DNA of 64,000 nt. It comes from Kingdonia uniflora. Taxonomy: Eukaryota > Streptophyta > Magnoliopsida > Ranunculales > Circaeasteraceae. Below the pieces are notes generated by a model. The model made no database searches. It saw only the letters and a program-made list of their open reading frames with translations, and was not told the origin of the DNA. Location of the stretch: contig JACGCM010000599.1 in the NCBI GenBank assembly GCA_014058105.1, positions 248,001 to 312,000 of the forward strand. The letters are read 5' to 3'. The position numbers and the translations under genes are program-made. This document shows, piece by piece, positions 52,840 to 63,524 of the stretch (the stretch's first letter is position 1; the number at the start of each line of letters is the position of its first letter).

Positions 52840-53937
52840 AACAATTTTATGTATTTTTTATCTCATTTTTGGAAGGGTAATAAAGCTTAAGTTTTAAGTA
52901 GTTTTTCTTTTCTTTTTTTTTCTCTCTTTCTCTCTTTCTATCTTTCTATTTCTTTCTCTCTCTCCTTTATTTTATTTTATGCTGTCAGAATTAAATCAAT
53001 AGCCACTAATGGAGAGCTAGTCTCCTTAACTTAGGCTAAAGATCGACCCTCCGACGATTATGAGCAAAGTTTAGTAGTAATATGATAGAATTGATATGAT
53101 ATTTCTCTACAATACTCTGGTTTGTAGTAGTGATCTAGCCATGACAACCCCGATATATTATAAAGACTAAGGAGATACCAAACTAGCTATAGTTGTCTTT
53201 GTGTTCAAAGAGATTACTAGATCACTGGGAATTTTGATATTCTGCCTAGCCATGGAGGGAGTGTTGTACAAGACCTAGATCCGATAGTCCAAGAATGATT
53301 AAGTCATTATGTAGGGTTTTTGCCATAAACCCTAGATTCTAGACCCGAATAGACCTAGCCATGGTTATTATGGGCGGATAAGTTCAATTATATAATTATT
53401 CTCTTTGTAAATTATGTCGTAGATGATCCAAAGCCTAGGCCACCATTTTTTAATCGTACCCGAAGTCGTAGTTAAATTTATTTTTCAGTCCAAAACATCT
53501 TTATCAAAATTAGTAAAGATTCATTTATAAGTAAGATTGGTAAAATTAGGTTTTTAATATGTTTACAACCCATGGAATTGACCCCCGCTTACATGTACTA
53601 TCTTTAACACATGTTGTTTTGAGCGTGGTATTTTAAAGTTCGAGTTTTTCTCGTATCACCCCGCCATGCGAATGTGGTTAGCAACCCCCAACTCATTGAG
53701 ATGCACTTATACGGGACTCGTAGATTTTGTTATACGGGACTCGTAGATTTTAAAGGTACTAAAAGCTACCTTAACTTTACTTACTTAAGCCTACAGTAAG
53801 TTCTTCCTCAAGTTGCAAGTACTAAAGCCTACTGTAAGTTCTTCTTCAAGTTGCAGTCCCCTCTCATGTTGCCACTTAAGGTACCAATAAGTACCACAAA
53901 TTGGTACTTAAGATCCCAATAATTTTCAACTTAAGCC
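52840..53937 (+). other. degenerate repetitive region, no gene
   Basis: Contains a CT-rich tract (52905-52970), CTAGCCATG at about 53139, 53253 and 53359, a 22 bp tandem duplication (ATACGGGACTCGTAGATTTT twice, 53710-53750) and a 40 bp near-duplication around GTAAGTTCTTC (53790-53865). No coding sequence that I can support. Confidence 0.5.
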
Positions 53938-53952
53938 ACCAATAACTACCAT

Positions 53953-54136
53953 TTTTTTTTGCTAAGTATGAATAATTTATTGCAAAAAACCCAGAATCTT
54001 ACAAGAGGTTAACAGCCAAAAGAAGAAAAAAATACAAGAGTACAATCAACAAAATCGAAAATATTCTTGTATTGGTATTTCAATTTTTTTTAGAAACTCG
54101 GGTCTACTCAAACTAAACTCGCATAAGCCATCAAGA
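53953..54136 (-). mobile_element. 184 bp LINE tail with perfect 15 bp target duplication
   Basis: ACCAATAACTACCAT flanks the insert on both sides (53938-53952 and 54137-54151). The insert begins with a T run (poly-A of the minus strand) and GCTAAGTATGAATAATTTAT; on the minus strand it reads ...GGGTTTTTTGCAATAAATTA and ends in the A tail. 5'-truncated, no coding sequence. The perfect duplication means a recent insertion. Confidence 0.9.
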
Positions 54137-54415
54137 ACCAATAACTACCATAAATTTGTACTTCAGGTAACTAGCAGTCGTAAAGAAAAGTTATATTAGT
54201 CATCGTGAGTAGGCTCTTGCGGTAACTAATGTCACCATAAGTTGCTCCAACTCTTTCATTTCCAGATCTCTCAATGGTCCATTCTTGAACAAAGATGGGA
54301 CAAATTTGGGAGTGCTTGCAAAAAAAAAAATTGGGATGGTCGCTTTCTCTTAATGTTATTTATGAAAAAATCTTTCATTTTGCCTCATCAATTTGATGTA
54401 ATGTAATTAACTTTT

Positions 54416-54625
54416 GATCTTCTACATGGAGAGAGATTGAGTGTGAGATAAATTTGCCACTCTTCCTCGTTCAAAGCATTTAGTACTGTTGCTTTTAATA
54501 GAGATAGAGAGAGAGAGAGAGAGAAAGATAGATGCGATCTTCTACATGGAGAGAGATTGAGTGTGAGATAAAATCATCACTCTTCCTCGTTCAAAGCATT
54601 TAGTACTGTTACTTTTAATGGAGAT
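54416..54625 (+). repeat. 120 bp tandem duplication next to the inverted LTR
   Basis: GATCTTCTACATGGAGAGAG occurs at 54417 and 54537, followed in both by GATTGAGTGTGAGATAAA and a shared CACTCTTCCTCGTTCAAAGC. A GA microsatellite separates the copies (54502-54526). The second copy stops exactly at the LTR boundary (54626). Confidence 0.85.
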
Positions 54626-55210
54626 TGTAATGGCCTAATTTTGTAGCTTGAAATAGCTCAAAATTAGATCTTACACCAAATGTACCTGTGACAAAAATTA
54701 ATGTAATGCAGGAAATGACATAGAAGATTTAGCGTATAAAATATTTAAATAGGTAAAAAACACGACCTCTAATGGATGGTTTAGTAACTGTAACTTTTAT
54801 TGTTTGATGCTGATATCTTATTACAAGTAATCTCTTAAACTCGAAATTCTTGATCTTGAAATAAGAAAATTTGTGGTATTTAAAATCTAGAAATTCTTGT
54901 GTTAGAGTCTAAAAAATTTGGTTTTTCTAGTCATTATCTCCTCTAAAACTTTTTCTTTATATAGACCTTACCCACAGCTCGTTATCATGTAGAAGCACGT
55001 TCTCCAAATCTCAGTAAGTGGTAATTGAATGAGTAACTGTTAGTTCGTGGGAGACATGCATCTTTGAATTGTCTATATTTTGACGTAATGCTCGATTCAC
55101 GTTCTTCATTAGTCCAGGTGGTAATACTGATTGTACATGTCACGTGTGTAATACGTGAGTCTGATATTGAGGTAGTTCTAGTTTGGATTAGGTTGGGATA
55201 GGTCCCTACA
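54626..55210 (-). repeat. E3-type 3' LTR, inverted copy
   Basis: The reverse complement aligns over its length with the E3 LTR at 17284-17890: starts TGTAGGGACCTATCCC, has TATATAAAG near 54960, GAGGTCGTG, TTGGTGTAAGATC and ends GGCCATTACA. A polypurine tract (ACGAGGGGGCAAT on the minus strand, 55211-55223) precedes it. Only the 3' end of the element is present. Confidence 0.8.
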
Positions 55211-55543
55211 ATTGCCCCCTCGTAACTGAAGCCACGAGTGGCTTTGGTTGAGAAATAATCTTTTGACTGCTGGTGTTGGAAGTTGGAAAGTGATGTATTG
55301 ATGGGGAATTTGACTGGTTAGGTACTCGGTATTTATTTATGGAAGACTATATTTGACATTTTTTATGGTGAAAAAGATTGATGTACTTGACGTTTGGGGT
55401 TCCTAGATTGGTTTTACTTTGAATGATGACTGCTTTGGAAACGTATCTGCACATTAAATGTGGGTCTTATATATACAGAACCTGTACCGTAGCTTCTGTT
55501 AATAATGGTAAAGTCTGATTTAATAATGGTAAAGTCCTAGCGA

Positions 55544-55777
55544 ATGGTACATGAAGAGAAACTGGTTATGGAATTTTAGAGGTTGAAGTTGCGTTACTTT
55601 GGCAATCAGGCGTTAGAGAATCCTATGCCCATTCTAGTACCACCGACTTATCATGGGATGACGGAGGACGAAGTGCCTGAACTTGAAGATGATTTTTACC
55701 ACATAAAGAGGTTTTATTTCGTGGTTCTATCTAGGGATCAGAGTTGGAGATGTCTTCGTAATCCACAATACGATTGA
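55544..55777 (+). pseudogene. small antisense ORF of the inverted E3-type element
   Basis: Antisense to its own element, so on the window's plus strand. ATG 55544 opens M-V-H-E-E-K-L-V-M-E-F and a stop. Then an open 65-codon stretch: L-K-L-R-Y-F-G-N-Q-A-L-E-N-P, P-I-L-V-P-P-T-Y-H-G-M-T-E-D-E, L-E-D-D-F-Y-H. Aligns with E3 (16629-16948) from the first codon. A TATA box (CTTATATATACAG, 55467-55479) lies about 70 bp ahead. Function unknown. Confidence 0.55.
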
Positions 55778-55789
55778 GAAGCCTTTAAT

Positions 55790-56284
55790 TAGTAGATAAA
55801 ACACGAAGAACACCAATTGGGAAAAATAAAGCTTCAATTGCTTTAAAAAATAAAGTAGATTACAATGAATCACTTCAAAACCCTAGGCTTCTCTCATAAC
55901 TCTTTCAGATCTAACATAAGAAAAAAAGATAACCTAAGGGAACTTGAAATTACAAAATAGAACGCATCTCGAGACAAATCAACGCCGAGAATCAAAAACA
56001 CCGCCAAATTCATTTTAACGAACTAGGGAGTCATTCAAACGACTTTATGGCTAATTAGTCTAAACCCTAGAAAAGTTGCCTGACCATTCGAACAAAATCC
56101 CAACTCGTTCAAACAAAATGTGGCTTTGGGCCAAAATTCCAGAGGACATTTCAACTCGTTCGAACGACACTCAAGTTCAATCGAACGACTTTGACAAATC
56201 TTTAAATAACTCTAGATCCTCCTGGATCATCGCTCGCCCTTTTAGGAGCCTTAAGCCCCTGCACAAGCTGGAACTGGAGAGGTA
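55790..56284 (+). other. unassigned region with GTTCGAACGA-type motifs
   Basis: About 500 bp. Repeated CATTCGAAC / CTCGTTCAAAC / CTCGTTCGAACGAC / CAATCGAACGAC motifs lie at 56090-56210. No ORF with a domain. It separates the inverted LTR-element fragment from the LINE and may be the edge of another repeat. Confidence 0.35.
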
Positions 56285-56545
56285 GGAATGCGGCACTCCA
56301 CTAACCCAATCATAACAAGTTTATGGTTATGAATTAATTGCTTTACCTCCCTGTACTTAATGGGGTCATTCAAATCCTTAGTATTCCACATACCAAAGTT
56401 GTAAGCCATGTAAGTAATAAATGCTACTATAGCCCTTAACAAATCAGGACCGTGGGATGTACTAAGATGAGTGGCTGTGAATTTATAAGTATTTAATTCA
56501 ACAACTCCAAATAGTAAGAACCCCACAATAACCCTAACTAACTTG
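56285..56545 (-). pseudogene. LINE endonuclease N-terminus, inverted
   Basis: Minus-strand ORF 56526-56251 contains F-G-M-W-N-T-K-D-L-N-D-P-I-K-Y-R-E-V, the start of the APE-type endonuclease of plant L1 elements (x-W-N-x-R-G-L-N-x-P), then I-G-L-V-E-C-R-I at the position of the catalytic L-x-E-T/C-K. After that the similarity ends. Its direction is opposite to the rest of the LINE. Confidence 0.65.
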
Positions 56546-56555
56546 CACCAACAAA

Positions 56556-56784
56556 CCTCGGTTTGCTAATATGAGCCGAATCGCCAAATTGCCTCACTCA
56601 AATCGCCAAACCTCGGTTCTTGTTGCTACTCATTTAACAGTTTTTCAAATTATCATTATAAGAATATCTTTACAAGCTATTCACTGTCCTATTGATATTA
56701 ATGGGAATTCTTGTATTCTCTCTCTTGTATATGCCTCTAATGTAACTGCAAAAGGAGACTCTCTGTGGAAGAACCTTAGGAATA
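56556..56784 (+). pseudogene. LINE endonuclease middle part
   Basis: ORF 56571-56807 has S-L-Q-A-I-H-C-P-I-D, C-I-L-S-L-V-Y-A-S-N and D-S-L-W-K-N-L, the conserved centre of L1 endonucleases. It is cut at 56784 by the LTR insertion and resumes at 61545. About 40 residues between the inverted part and this one are missing. ACCTCGGTT occurs at both 56555 and 56616, a small local duplication near the inversion junction. Confidence 0.7.
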
Positions 56785-57911
56785 TGTCACGCCTCAAAAT
56801 CCAGTAATCGGTACCTTGACCAATTACTAGATCCGAAGCTGTGCAGGTCGGGAAATCCACAGATTTGCCCCACGAACAACCGAGCCGTAGATGAATTCTG
56901 GCCCAGTCATTCACAATAGTATCACAACAGATTAATAAGAAAACAAAAACAACGGAAGACTAAGATAACAATTATCCAAGCATGAGATTCTACAAACCTC
57001 TATCAGCAAGCCCAAAAGTAACAACTGGAGAATGAGCCTCCAGTTCAGCTCCCCAAAGATCACCACAACAGCAACTAAAGCCTGAAACAACCTGCCACTG
57101 AAAGGGGGATGCGAAAGTGAGAAAACAACGAGCTCACTAACTCCCAAGAATAGCTAAATGATTATACTAGCCAATGAGATGGGGATAAGTAGTAATGATA
57201 GCCTTTCCAAAAAAAAAAAGTAGTAACGATAAGCAATGTATATGTAATCTATATACATATAGGATAACTAATAGGTATACGTATGTATACTAATTCTAAT
57301 AAATCTATCTATAAATATACCTCGTGCAAAGGAATCCTAATCTACACTCCAATCACAAGGACCACTAACTGCACTTTAATCATCACCGTGGCTCTCAGCG
57401 CCACGCATAACTAAACGATCTCAGAGATACAATCACACGTAAAGGGTAAATAACCATCGGCTCACAGTAATCCAACAAGGTTGCCCAAACCCCAACTAGG
57501 TACAACCCCGAAGCTATCACAAGCTAAGCGAGATCGCCCACAACCAGATACTGGCCTAAAGCTCACAACAGCCAACTAGATTAATTAACCTAATAAATTA
57601 TATTAGATACAAAAGAGGGAGGAATAGATGTAGGGTGGAGAAGAATATGCGAAGGAAGAGGAATCTAATTACACCATAAATCAATTAGGAGAAGAAGAAT
57701 TTAATAAGCGAAGAAGAATATGAAGAACTAGGATAATCCCATAATTATCCCAATGCAATGATATGTTATGCTGATGATATGATGGAATTAGATAATCTTA
57801 TGATTATCCCAAGTGCAGAAGATTCTATATTAAACGTAATGCAGAAAGGGTTAAGGTTTCCATCAGAAGAACCTACAATAAGGAAGTATGCGGAGATGCA
57901 ATGATATGCTT

Positions 57912-57936
57912 GATGATAATGATGATGATGATGTTA
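57912..57936 (+). repeat. GAT/ATG trinucleotide repeat
   Basis: GATGATAATGATGATGATGATG within the solo LTR. Confidence 0.8.
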
Positions 57937-58119
57937 TGATACAGAATGGTTTATGATGAAGTGGGATGTCAACCCAAAGGGCTAGCCCCCAATACTAAAG
58001 TGGGCAGACAACTGCTGAAAAATAATTTACCTTACCGGATATTGTTGGATACAAGGGTACAATATACTGCACTAGCTCCACCAGACTAAAAGATATAACA
58101 TAGGTATTTCAACCTCGCC

Positions 58120-58262
58120 TGAGGAGTCTGGGCACCAGGAACTAGCATCCAACCATAACTTCACTTGCAGGAGAAGACTGGGCACCAGGAAATAGTATCC
58201 AACCATGTCTCTCTTCGCAGGACTGGGCACCAGAAAAACTAATCCAACCATATCTTCACCTC
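58120..58262 (+). repeat. minisatellite within the solo LTR, unit about 45-50 bp
   Basis: CTGGGCACCAGGAAC recurs at 58128, 58178 and (CTGGGCACCAGAAAA) 58223, each followed by ATCCAACCAT and a TCTTC/CTTCAC spacer. Similar AGCTGGGCACC occurs once more at 59420. Confidence 0.75.
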
Positions 58263-59458
58263 TAAAACTTTAACCCGATCCAGGGATCCTATCAACCTAT
58301 CGGGGGCTAGCTGATGCAGAGTTGTTTATGTATCCAATCGCAGTAAGATAGGAGAGAATATATTATCTATGGATGTGAGCATGATCCTAGAGACTGAAAT
58401 ACAACTGTTGTTAACACAGCCAGTACACAATAGGATAACCACCTGCCTGAGAGTGTGGCAACCAAAGCTAACATAGATGCCCTCCTGTGACTCACCTGCA
58501 CCATTTAAACCTAGATGAAACAGCAACTTAACAGTCACGACATCTAAATAATATCAGTCTCTGAAACTCATTAAAGCAATATGATTACCATCAAGTACAA
58601 TAGTACTCTAGCTGTCAACACAGACTAGTACTCATGGGGTGACCTACAAGAGTCCAACAAGTAGTCAACAATCCCCAATAACAGAACTGCCTCACAATCC
58701 TCCTAATCATGTACATTAGTCTCCAACACGGATGCACAAGAACCGGATTCAACAAGAGGTTTCAGCCGCATTCTAACATCTCAGGTGACGTACAACTTCA
58801 TAAACCACCTGGCTCAGCCGCGGATCTCACTAAGCCATACTGTCTCACTGCCTCTAGATGACAGAAGGGAACACAGCCCTAACAGCCTCATTTTAGGGAA
58901 AGAAGGCTTAGGAGTAAGCTCTAATAGCTCTAAGAATCATGAAGACAATAAGTGACACAACACGATAAGCAAACAATCCTAAGGCAAACTATCGGAAGTT
59001 CAACATCCACAACCAACCACCACCGACAAGCCGTCTGCTCACCATCAGCGATTAACAGTCCAAGAGATACCAAACTCCCACATAGAATCCAACATTCCAA
59101 ACAACCACCAATCACAATGACAGTGCTCGAGAACCAGGCCTCGAGAACATAAAGTACACCTAGACTAGTCCTAAGACTAATCAAAACAATAGCAGGCAAG
59201 AGGACGAGCTCCGAATCGAAGACCATGTCTTACTAAAGCTATATCGCCCTAAGACTACCCTGGAACCAAATCCAGCAACCCAAACTAACTAAGGTACTAT
59301 ACTATAGGGTGAGAACTATAGTCTCTGAACTACACTATCTCAGAGAAATGGCGGCTAGCCACATGCTGACCAAAAGTTTAGACTATTTGCCAAACCTAGT
59401 TACTAGTGCCCTGAAACAAGCTGGGCACCCTAATAACTAACCAACAATACCACACTCT

Positions 59459-59504
59459 ATATATTATATATATAAATATAAATATAGCGACGCTGAAGCG
59501 TCGC
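59459..59504 (+). repeat. TA-rich run and 8 bp perfect hairpin
   Basis: An alternating TA/TAAATA stretch (59459-59486) followed by GCGACGCT-GA-AGCGTCGC (59487-59504), a perfect inverted repeat with a 2 nt loop, in the solo LTR. Confidence 0.7.
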
Positions 59505-61544
59505 AACGCACTGAGAAATGCCTTTGTTCTCAACCTCAGCGAAGAAAGGATCCGCAATAGCTACCCTCAACGAAATCGGTCTAAGATGAATCTCAGGAGT
59601 CATCGTCACATCGACGACAACAGAGAATAACCTCCTCTGACCAAACATAGCCTACAGGTTCTATCTAGTAACTAAACTTATAACTAACTCGGGTTTTACT
59701 AACTTATCAAACCCTTAAGTACTCTCGCCTGAGGTATGCCAAACGGATAACCCGTGAATGTGTCATAAGCAATTAACCCATATACTAACATAATCACGGT
59801 AATAAACATGATAAACTATGTGATACAATAACTCACAAATCAATATAATGGCCTAGTTATTAAGGAAGATAAAACTCGCCTGACGATATGCTCGGAACGA
59901 CAATCTCGGCGAAACTGCCCAAACAGCACCCCAACGGAAATGTGCTCCGCGAATCGACTTCTGGAACTCCAAATCAATCACAGAAAGGACCAGGAACACC
60001 ACCACATCAACCACTATCAAGGCCCGGAGCCCAAACATAATTCCAACAAAAGATTCCCACCCAAATTCTAAATCAAAACAACACCAAATCTGAATCCAGT
60101 AACAAAACTGCATCTAAACCCGTGGTTCATCACGCTACACTGCGCTACTCCGATCACCCATAATCACATGAAGATATGCCACTCTAACCCCGCCAAATCA
60201 GCTGCCCAACAATAACGAACCCGGTGTTCAAGGGGCGTTAAAACAGTCCTAACCCTTCCTCTAGAATAACAGTAACTATGGCAGTAATTTCGTTAGCAAA
60301 GTTCGCTAAACATTCACGGATAAAATCAGCAACTAGGCGAAGCAAACATCGAATCCCAATGATCCACCACCGAACGCCCAAATCCCCCAATCAAACACAA
60401 CCCCTAAATCAGCCCAACACCTGCAAACAAACATTACAAAATCCAATCACCAACATTGCCCATTTGGTCACAAACACCAAACCCCAAACATCACAATTAT
60501 AAAACCTATAATTAGTCCATCAATGACCCAAACCAACACCGGAATCAAATCTGAAGTTAGGAAGAGGGAACGACTGTAACCGGCGAGGGAACGACGTCAA
60601 ATTGGTGAATCGACGACGGAAATGCAGTCCTCTCTTTCTCTCTCTAGAACAGCAAATCTCACCCTCTGAAGAACTGAAATCAGAGTATAGGGGATGATAA
60701 CTCAAGCTCCAAACAAACCAAAAGTGAAGGAAGAGAAGGATTGAAGGGAGGAGAAGGGTTTCCAAAGTTTGGGTTTTACTTGAGGAAGAAGAGTCGGTTA
60801 GAGAGAAAGAGTTGGAGTTGGTTTTGAGAGAAAAATGATTTGTAAATGAAATGAAGTATTTATATAGGGGAAGCCAACACTCATCTCGAGGTAAAATCCA
60901 ACGCTCGAGAATAGCTCAAAAGACCCAACTTGGCCGTCTGAACGCACAAATGTTCGAACAAAAACAGAGGAAAAAATTATAACAGAAATATGCCCGAACA
61001 TAAATAAGCAGTCCAAAAATTAACAGTTGGTAAAAGGAATCCATCCAATGGAAAAATTAAGGAATTTATCAGTGGAAAACCATAGAAATCCAAGGCTAAC
61101 CAACGATTCCCCGAAATCACATCCACATTACCACACCACCATAAAACACTACTACAAACCTAACAAAGGTTTCCCAAGGTATAAACACCACCTCCACCGC
61201 CTCACGGCCACCAAAACGCCTAAACCCCCGAAAATGAATCTTTGCTCGAAAAACTCCGAAAACCTATCGGCCAATCCAACGGCTTACCGGAACCACACCA
61301 AACCACAAACACATAAAACAAACATCACCACCAACCTATCTGGGGGTTCCAAAGGCCACAACGCCACCTCCTCCTCTGAATAACCACCGTAACACTGAAA
61401 CTGCATAAAATGAATCTAACATACAAAACCTGCCGAAATGAATAAATGGATGCATAACGAATAACAATATATGAATAATAGCAACAATACTTAATAATAA
61501 ACAACAACAAAAATTACCCTGAAATTCCTGGACATTACAGAATA

Positions 61545-61865
61545 TTTCAAATAATCTCAATAATCCTAGGATTTTGTTAGTGATTTTAACTCTTGTTTTT
61601 CCAGCTTGGGTAAGATTGGAGGGAGAGTTGTTCTCTCTTCTATTGTTGATCTTTACTCTGATTTATTGCTCATTTCTAGACTACATGATCTCAGGTACTC
61701 TGGTTGCAGGTACATGTGGAGCAATAGGAGAGTGGGGGAGGATAGTATGCTTACAAAGATTGATAGAGTGCTTGTCAATGAGAGCTGGGGGCTTCAATTT
61801 GAAGCAGCAGAAGCTAAATTCCTTCCTGCAAACATTTTTGACCATAGCCCAGCCATAGTTTGAGT
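61545..61865 (+). pseudogene. LINE endonuclease C-terminal part
   Basis: After the LTR the LINE continues. One frame gives D-F-N-S-C-F just after a frameshift, and 61606-61863 gives G-G-R-V, L-R-Y-S-G-C-R-Y-M-W-S-N-R-R, K-I-D-R-V-L-V-N-E-S-W and D-H-S-P-A-I-V, the C-terminal catalytic S/D-H-S-P block of APE-type endonucleases. Ends at a stop (61861). Confidence 0.75.
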
Positions 61866-63500
61866 GTATGAAGCCTTTCCTAACAGGAAGAAGGCCTTTA
61901 AATACTTTAGCTATTGGGCTAATTGTGAGGGATGCAAAGAAGTCGTTTTTGATGCTTGGTAGGAACCTGTTTTTAATGGTAACCCTATGCAGAGATTAAA
62001 GCTCAAGATCAGCAAAGTCAAAGCTGGTCTCAAGAAATGGAGGAATCATATGACTCCAATTGAAAATAGCACGACTGCTGCCAGGAACTACCTTACAGAT
62101 ATTCAGAAAGCTATTCAGGCTGCTCCCCTCGATTATAGCCTTACAAGAGCTGAATCTTTAGCCATTATAGACTATGTGGTACTGGCTAGTAAAGAAGAAG
62201 ACAAACTTAGATAGCTCTCTAGGGTTAAATGGTTACAGCTTGGTGATTCCAACTCAACCTTTTTTCACAGAGCCATAAAAGCTAGAAGAAGCAAAAATGC
62301 CATTCTTTCCTACAAGGACAATAATGGAGCAACTGTTTCATATCCAGGCCTGGTTGCAAATGCTGCTATCCATTACTTTCATAATATTCTGGGAACGGGT
62401 AAGATTTGTATTGATACTAACATCATTAAATCTCTTGAGTTTAAAAATAAAGTTCATGATTTTGATCATAATGATCTTAGCAAACCTGCACAGGATATTG
62501 AGATTAAAGAAGCCTTATTTTTAATTCCAACTAGCAAAAGTCTTGGTTATGATGGGTTTAACTCTCATTTTTTTCAAACTAATTGGAATATCATCCACAA
62601 GGATTTTTGTAAGGCAATTAAAAACTTCTTTTTGAACAGTAGAATGCACTCTTTTATCAATGCTACTACTATTGCCCTGGTCCCCAAAGTCACTAATCCC
62701 TCCTCTTTTGATGATTATTAGCCCATAGCGTGTTGCAATGTCATATAAAAAGTTATATCTAAGATTCTTACTAGGAGATTAAAAGCAATCCTTAGTCCCT
62801 TGGTTAGTATTTCCCAATCAGCATTTGTGGAAGGTAGGAATATCTCTGATAACCTCCTCCTTTCTCATGAGTTGATGAGGGATTACCATAAGGACAGCCC
62901 CAATCCTAAGTGCACCACCAAGATAGATCTGAGGAAAGCCTATGATCTGCTACAGTGGGACACTGTTATTGGGGTTCTAGAAGCTTAAAATTTTCCTAGT
63001 GTGCTTATTGGATGGATTCTACAATGTATTTCAACTGCTCATTATTCAATTGCTCTTTATGGATCTCTTGAGGAGTTTTTTTTGCAGGGAAGAGAGGATT
63101 TGGACAAGGGGACCCTTTATCCCCTTATTTGTTCGTCCTTTGTATGGAAATGCTTGGCCTGGTCCTGAGTAGGAAAGTGGTTATGGGCTCATTTGAGTTA
63201 CACTCACACTGCTCAAATTCTACCATCACTCACCTTCTTGCCTTTGCCGATGATCTTCTTATATTTATGAGTGGCAATTCTGGTTTAGCTGATGCTCTGA
63301 GAGAGGCTCTAGAGGTATTTTCATCAATTACAGGTTTGGAAATTAACTACTCCAAGTCTAAGGTTTATACTACTGAGGTTACGAGTATTGAAAATGCCCA
63401 TAAATACACTACTCTTGGTATGGAGAGTGGCACTATGCCCATTAAATACTTAGGAATCTCTCTTATTAGTAAAAATCTAGTTTGTGTTATCACAAGCAAG
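61866..63500 (+). pseudogene. LINE linker and reverse transcriptase
   Basis: Linker with V-K-W-L-Q-L-G-D-S-N-S-T-F-F-H-R-A (62230), then the RT: G-Y-D-G-F-N-S-H-F-F near 62550, I-A-L-V-P-K, K-I-L-T-R-R-L-K-A-I, Q-S-A-F-V-E-G-R-N-I-S-D-N-L-L-L-S-H (62815), K-I-D-L-R-K-A-Y-D. After a stop and frameshift (62986, about 63090), S-P-Y-L-F-V-L-C-M-E and the intact active site F-A-D-D-L-L-I-F (63245 region). Stops at about 62212, 62719, 62746 and 62986. The RT thumb is cut at the G run. Confidence 0.8.
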
Positions 63501-63501
63501 A

Positions 63502-63524
63502 GGGGGGGGGGGGGGGGGGGGGGG
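63502..63524 (+). repeat. 23-base G run at a LINE deletion junction
   Basis: A homopolymer between V-I-T-S-K (RT thumb) and G-L-G-F-K-C-L-K (the downstream K-G-G-L-G-F motif). Compared with the LINE at 50266-52430 and usual L1 spacing, the W-x-x-R-x-L-S and Y-W-x-x-x-x-L-P-x region between them is missing. Length may be unreliable in the assembly. Confidence 0.8.

Larger units (their letters stand above)
56785..61539 (+). mobile_element. 4755 bp probable solo LTR of a large LTR retrotransposon
   Basis: Starts TGTCACGCCTCAAAATCC and ends CCTGGACATTACA, with GAATA on both sides (56780-56784 and 61540-61544). Removing it joins the LINE endonuclease. The TG...CA ends and 5 bp duplication are those of an LTR element, but no second copy of the start or end lies inside and no gag-pol is present, so a solo LTR fits best. 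A TATA box, TATTTATATA (60857-60866), sits about 680 bp from the 3' end. TGTCACGCC starts are common for large plant gypsy LTRs. The ORFs inside show no domain. Confidence 0.7.

Noticed and set aside
57601..61383. Several ORFs of 60-118 codons in the solo LTR
   Set aside because: No domain, no conserved start, biased composition (Thr/Asn/His/Pro); expected by chance in 4.7 kb.
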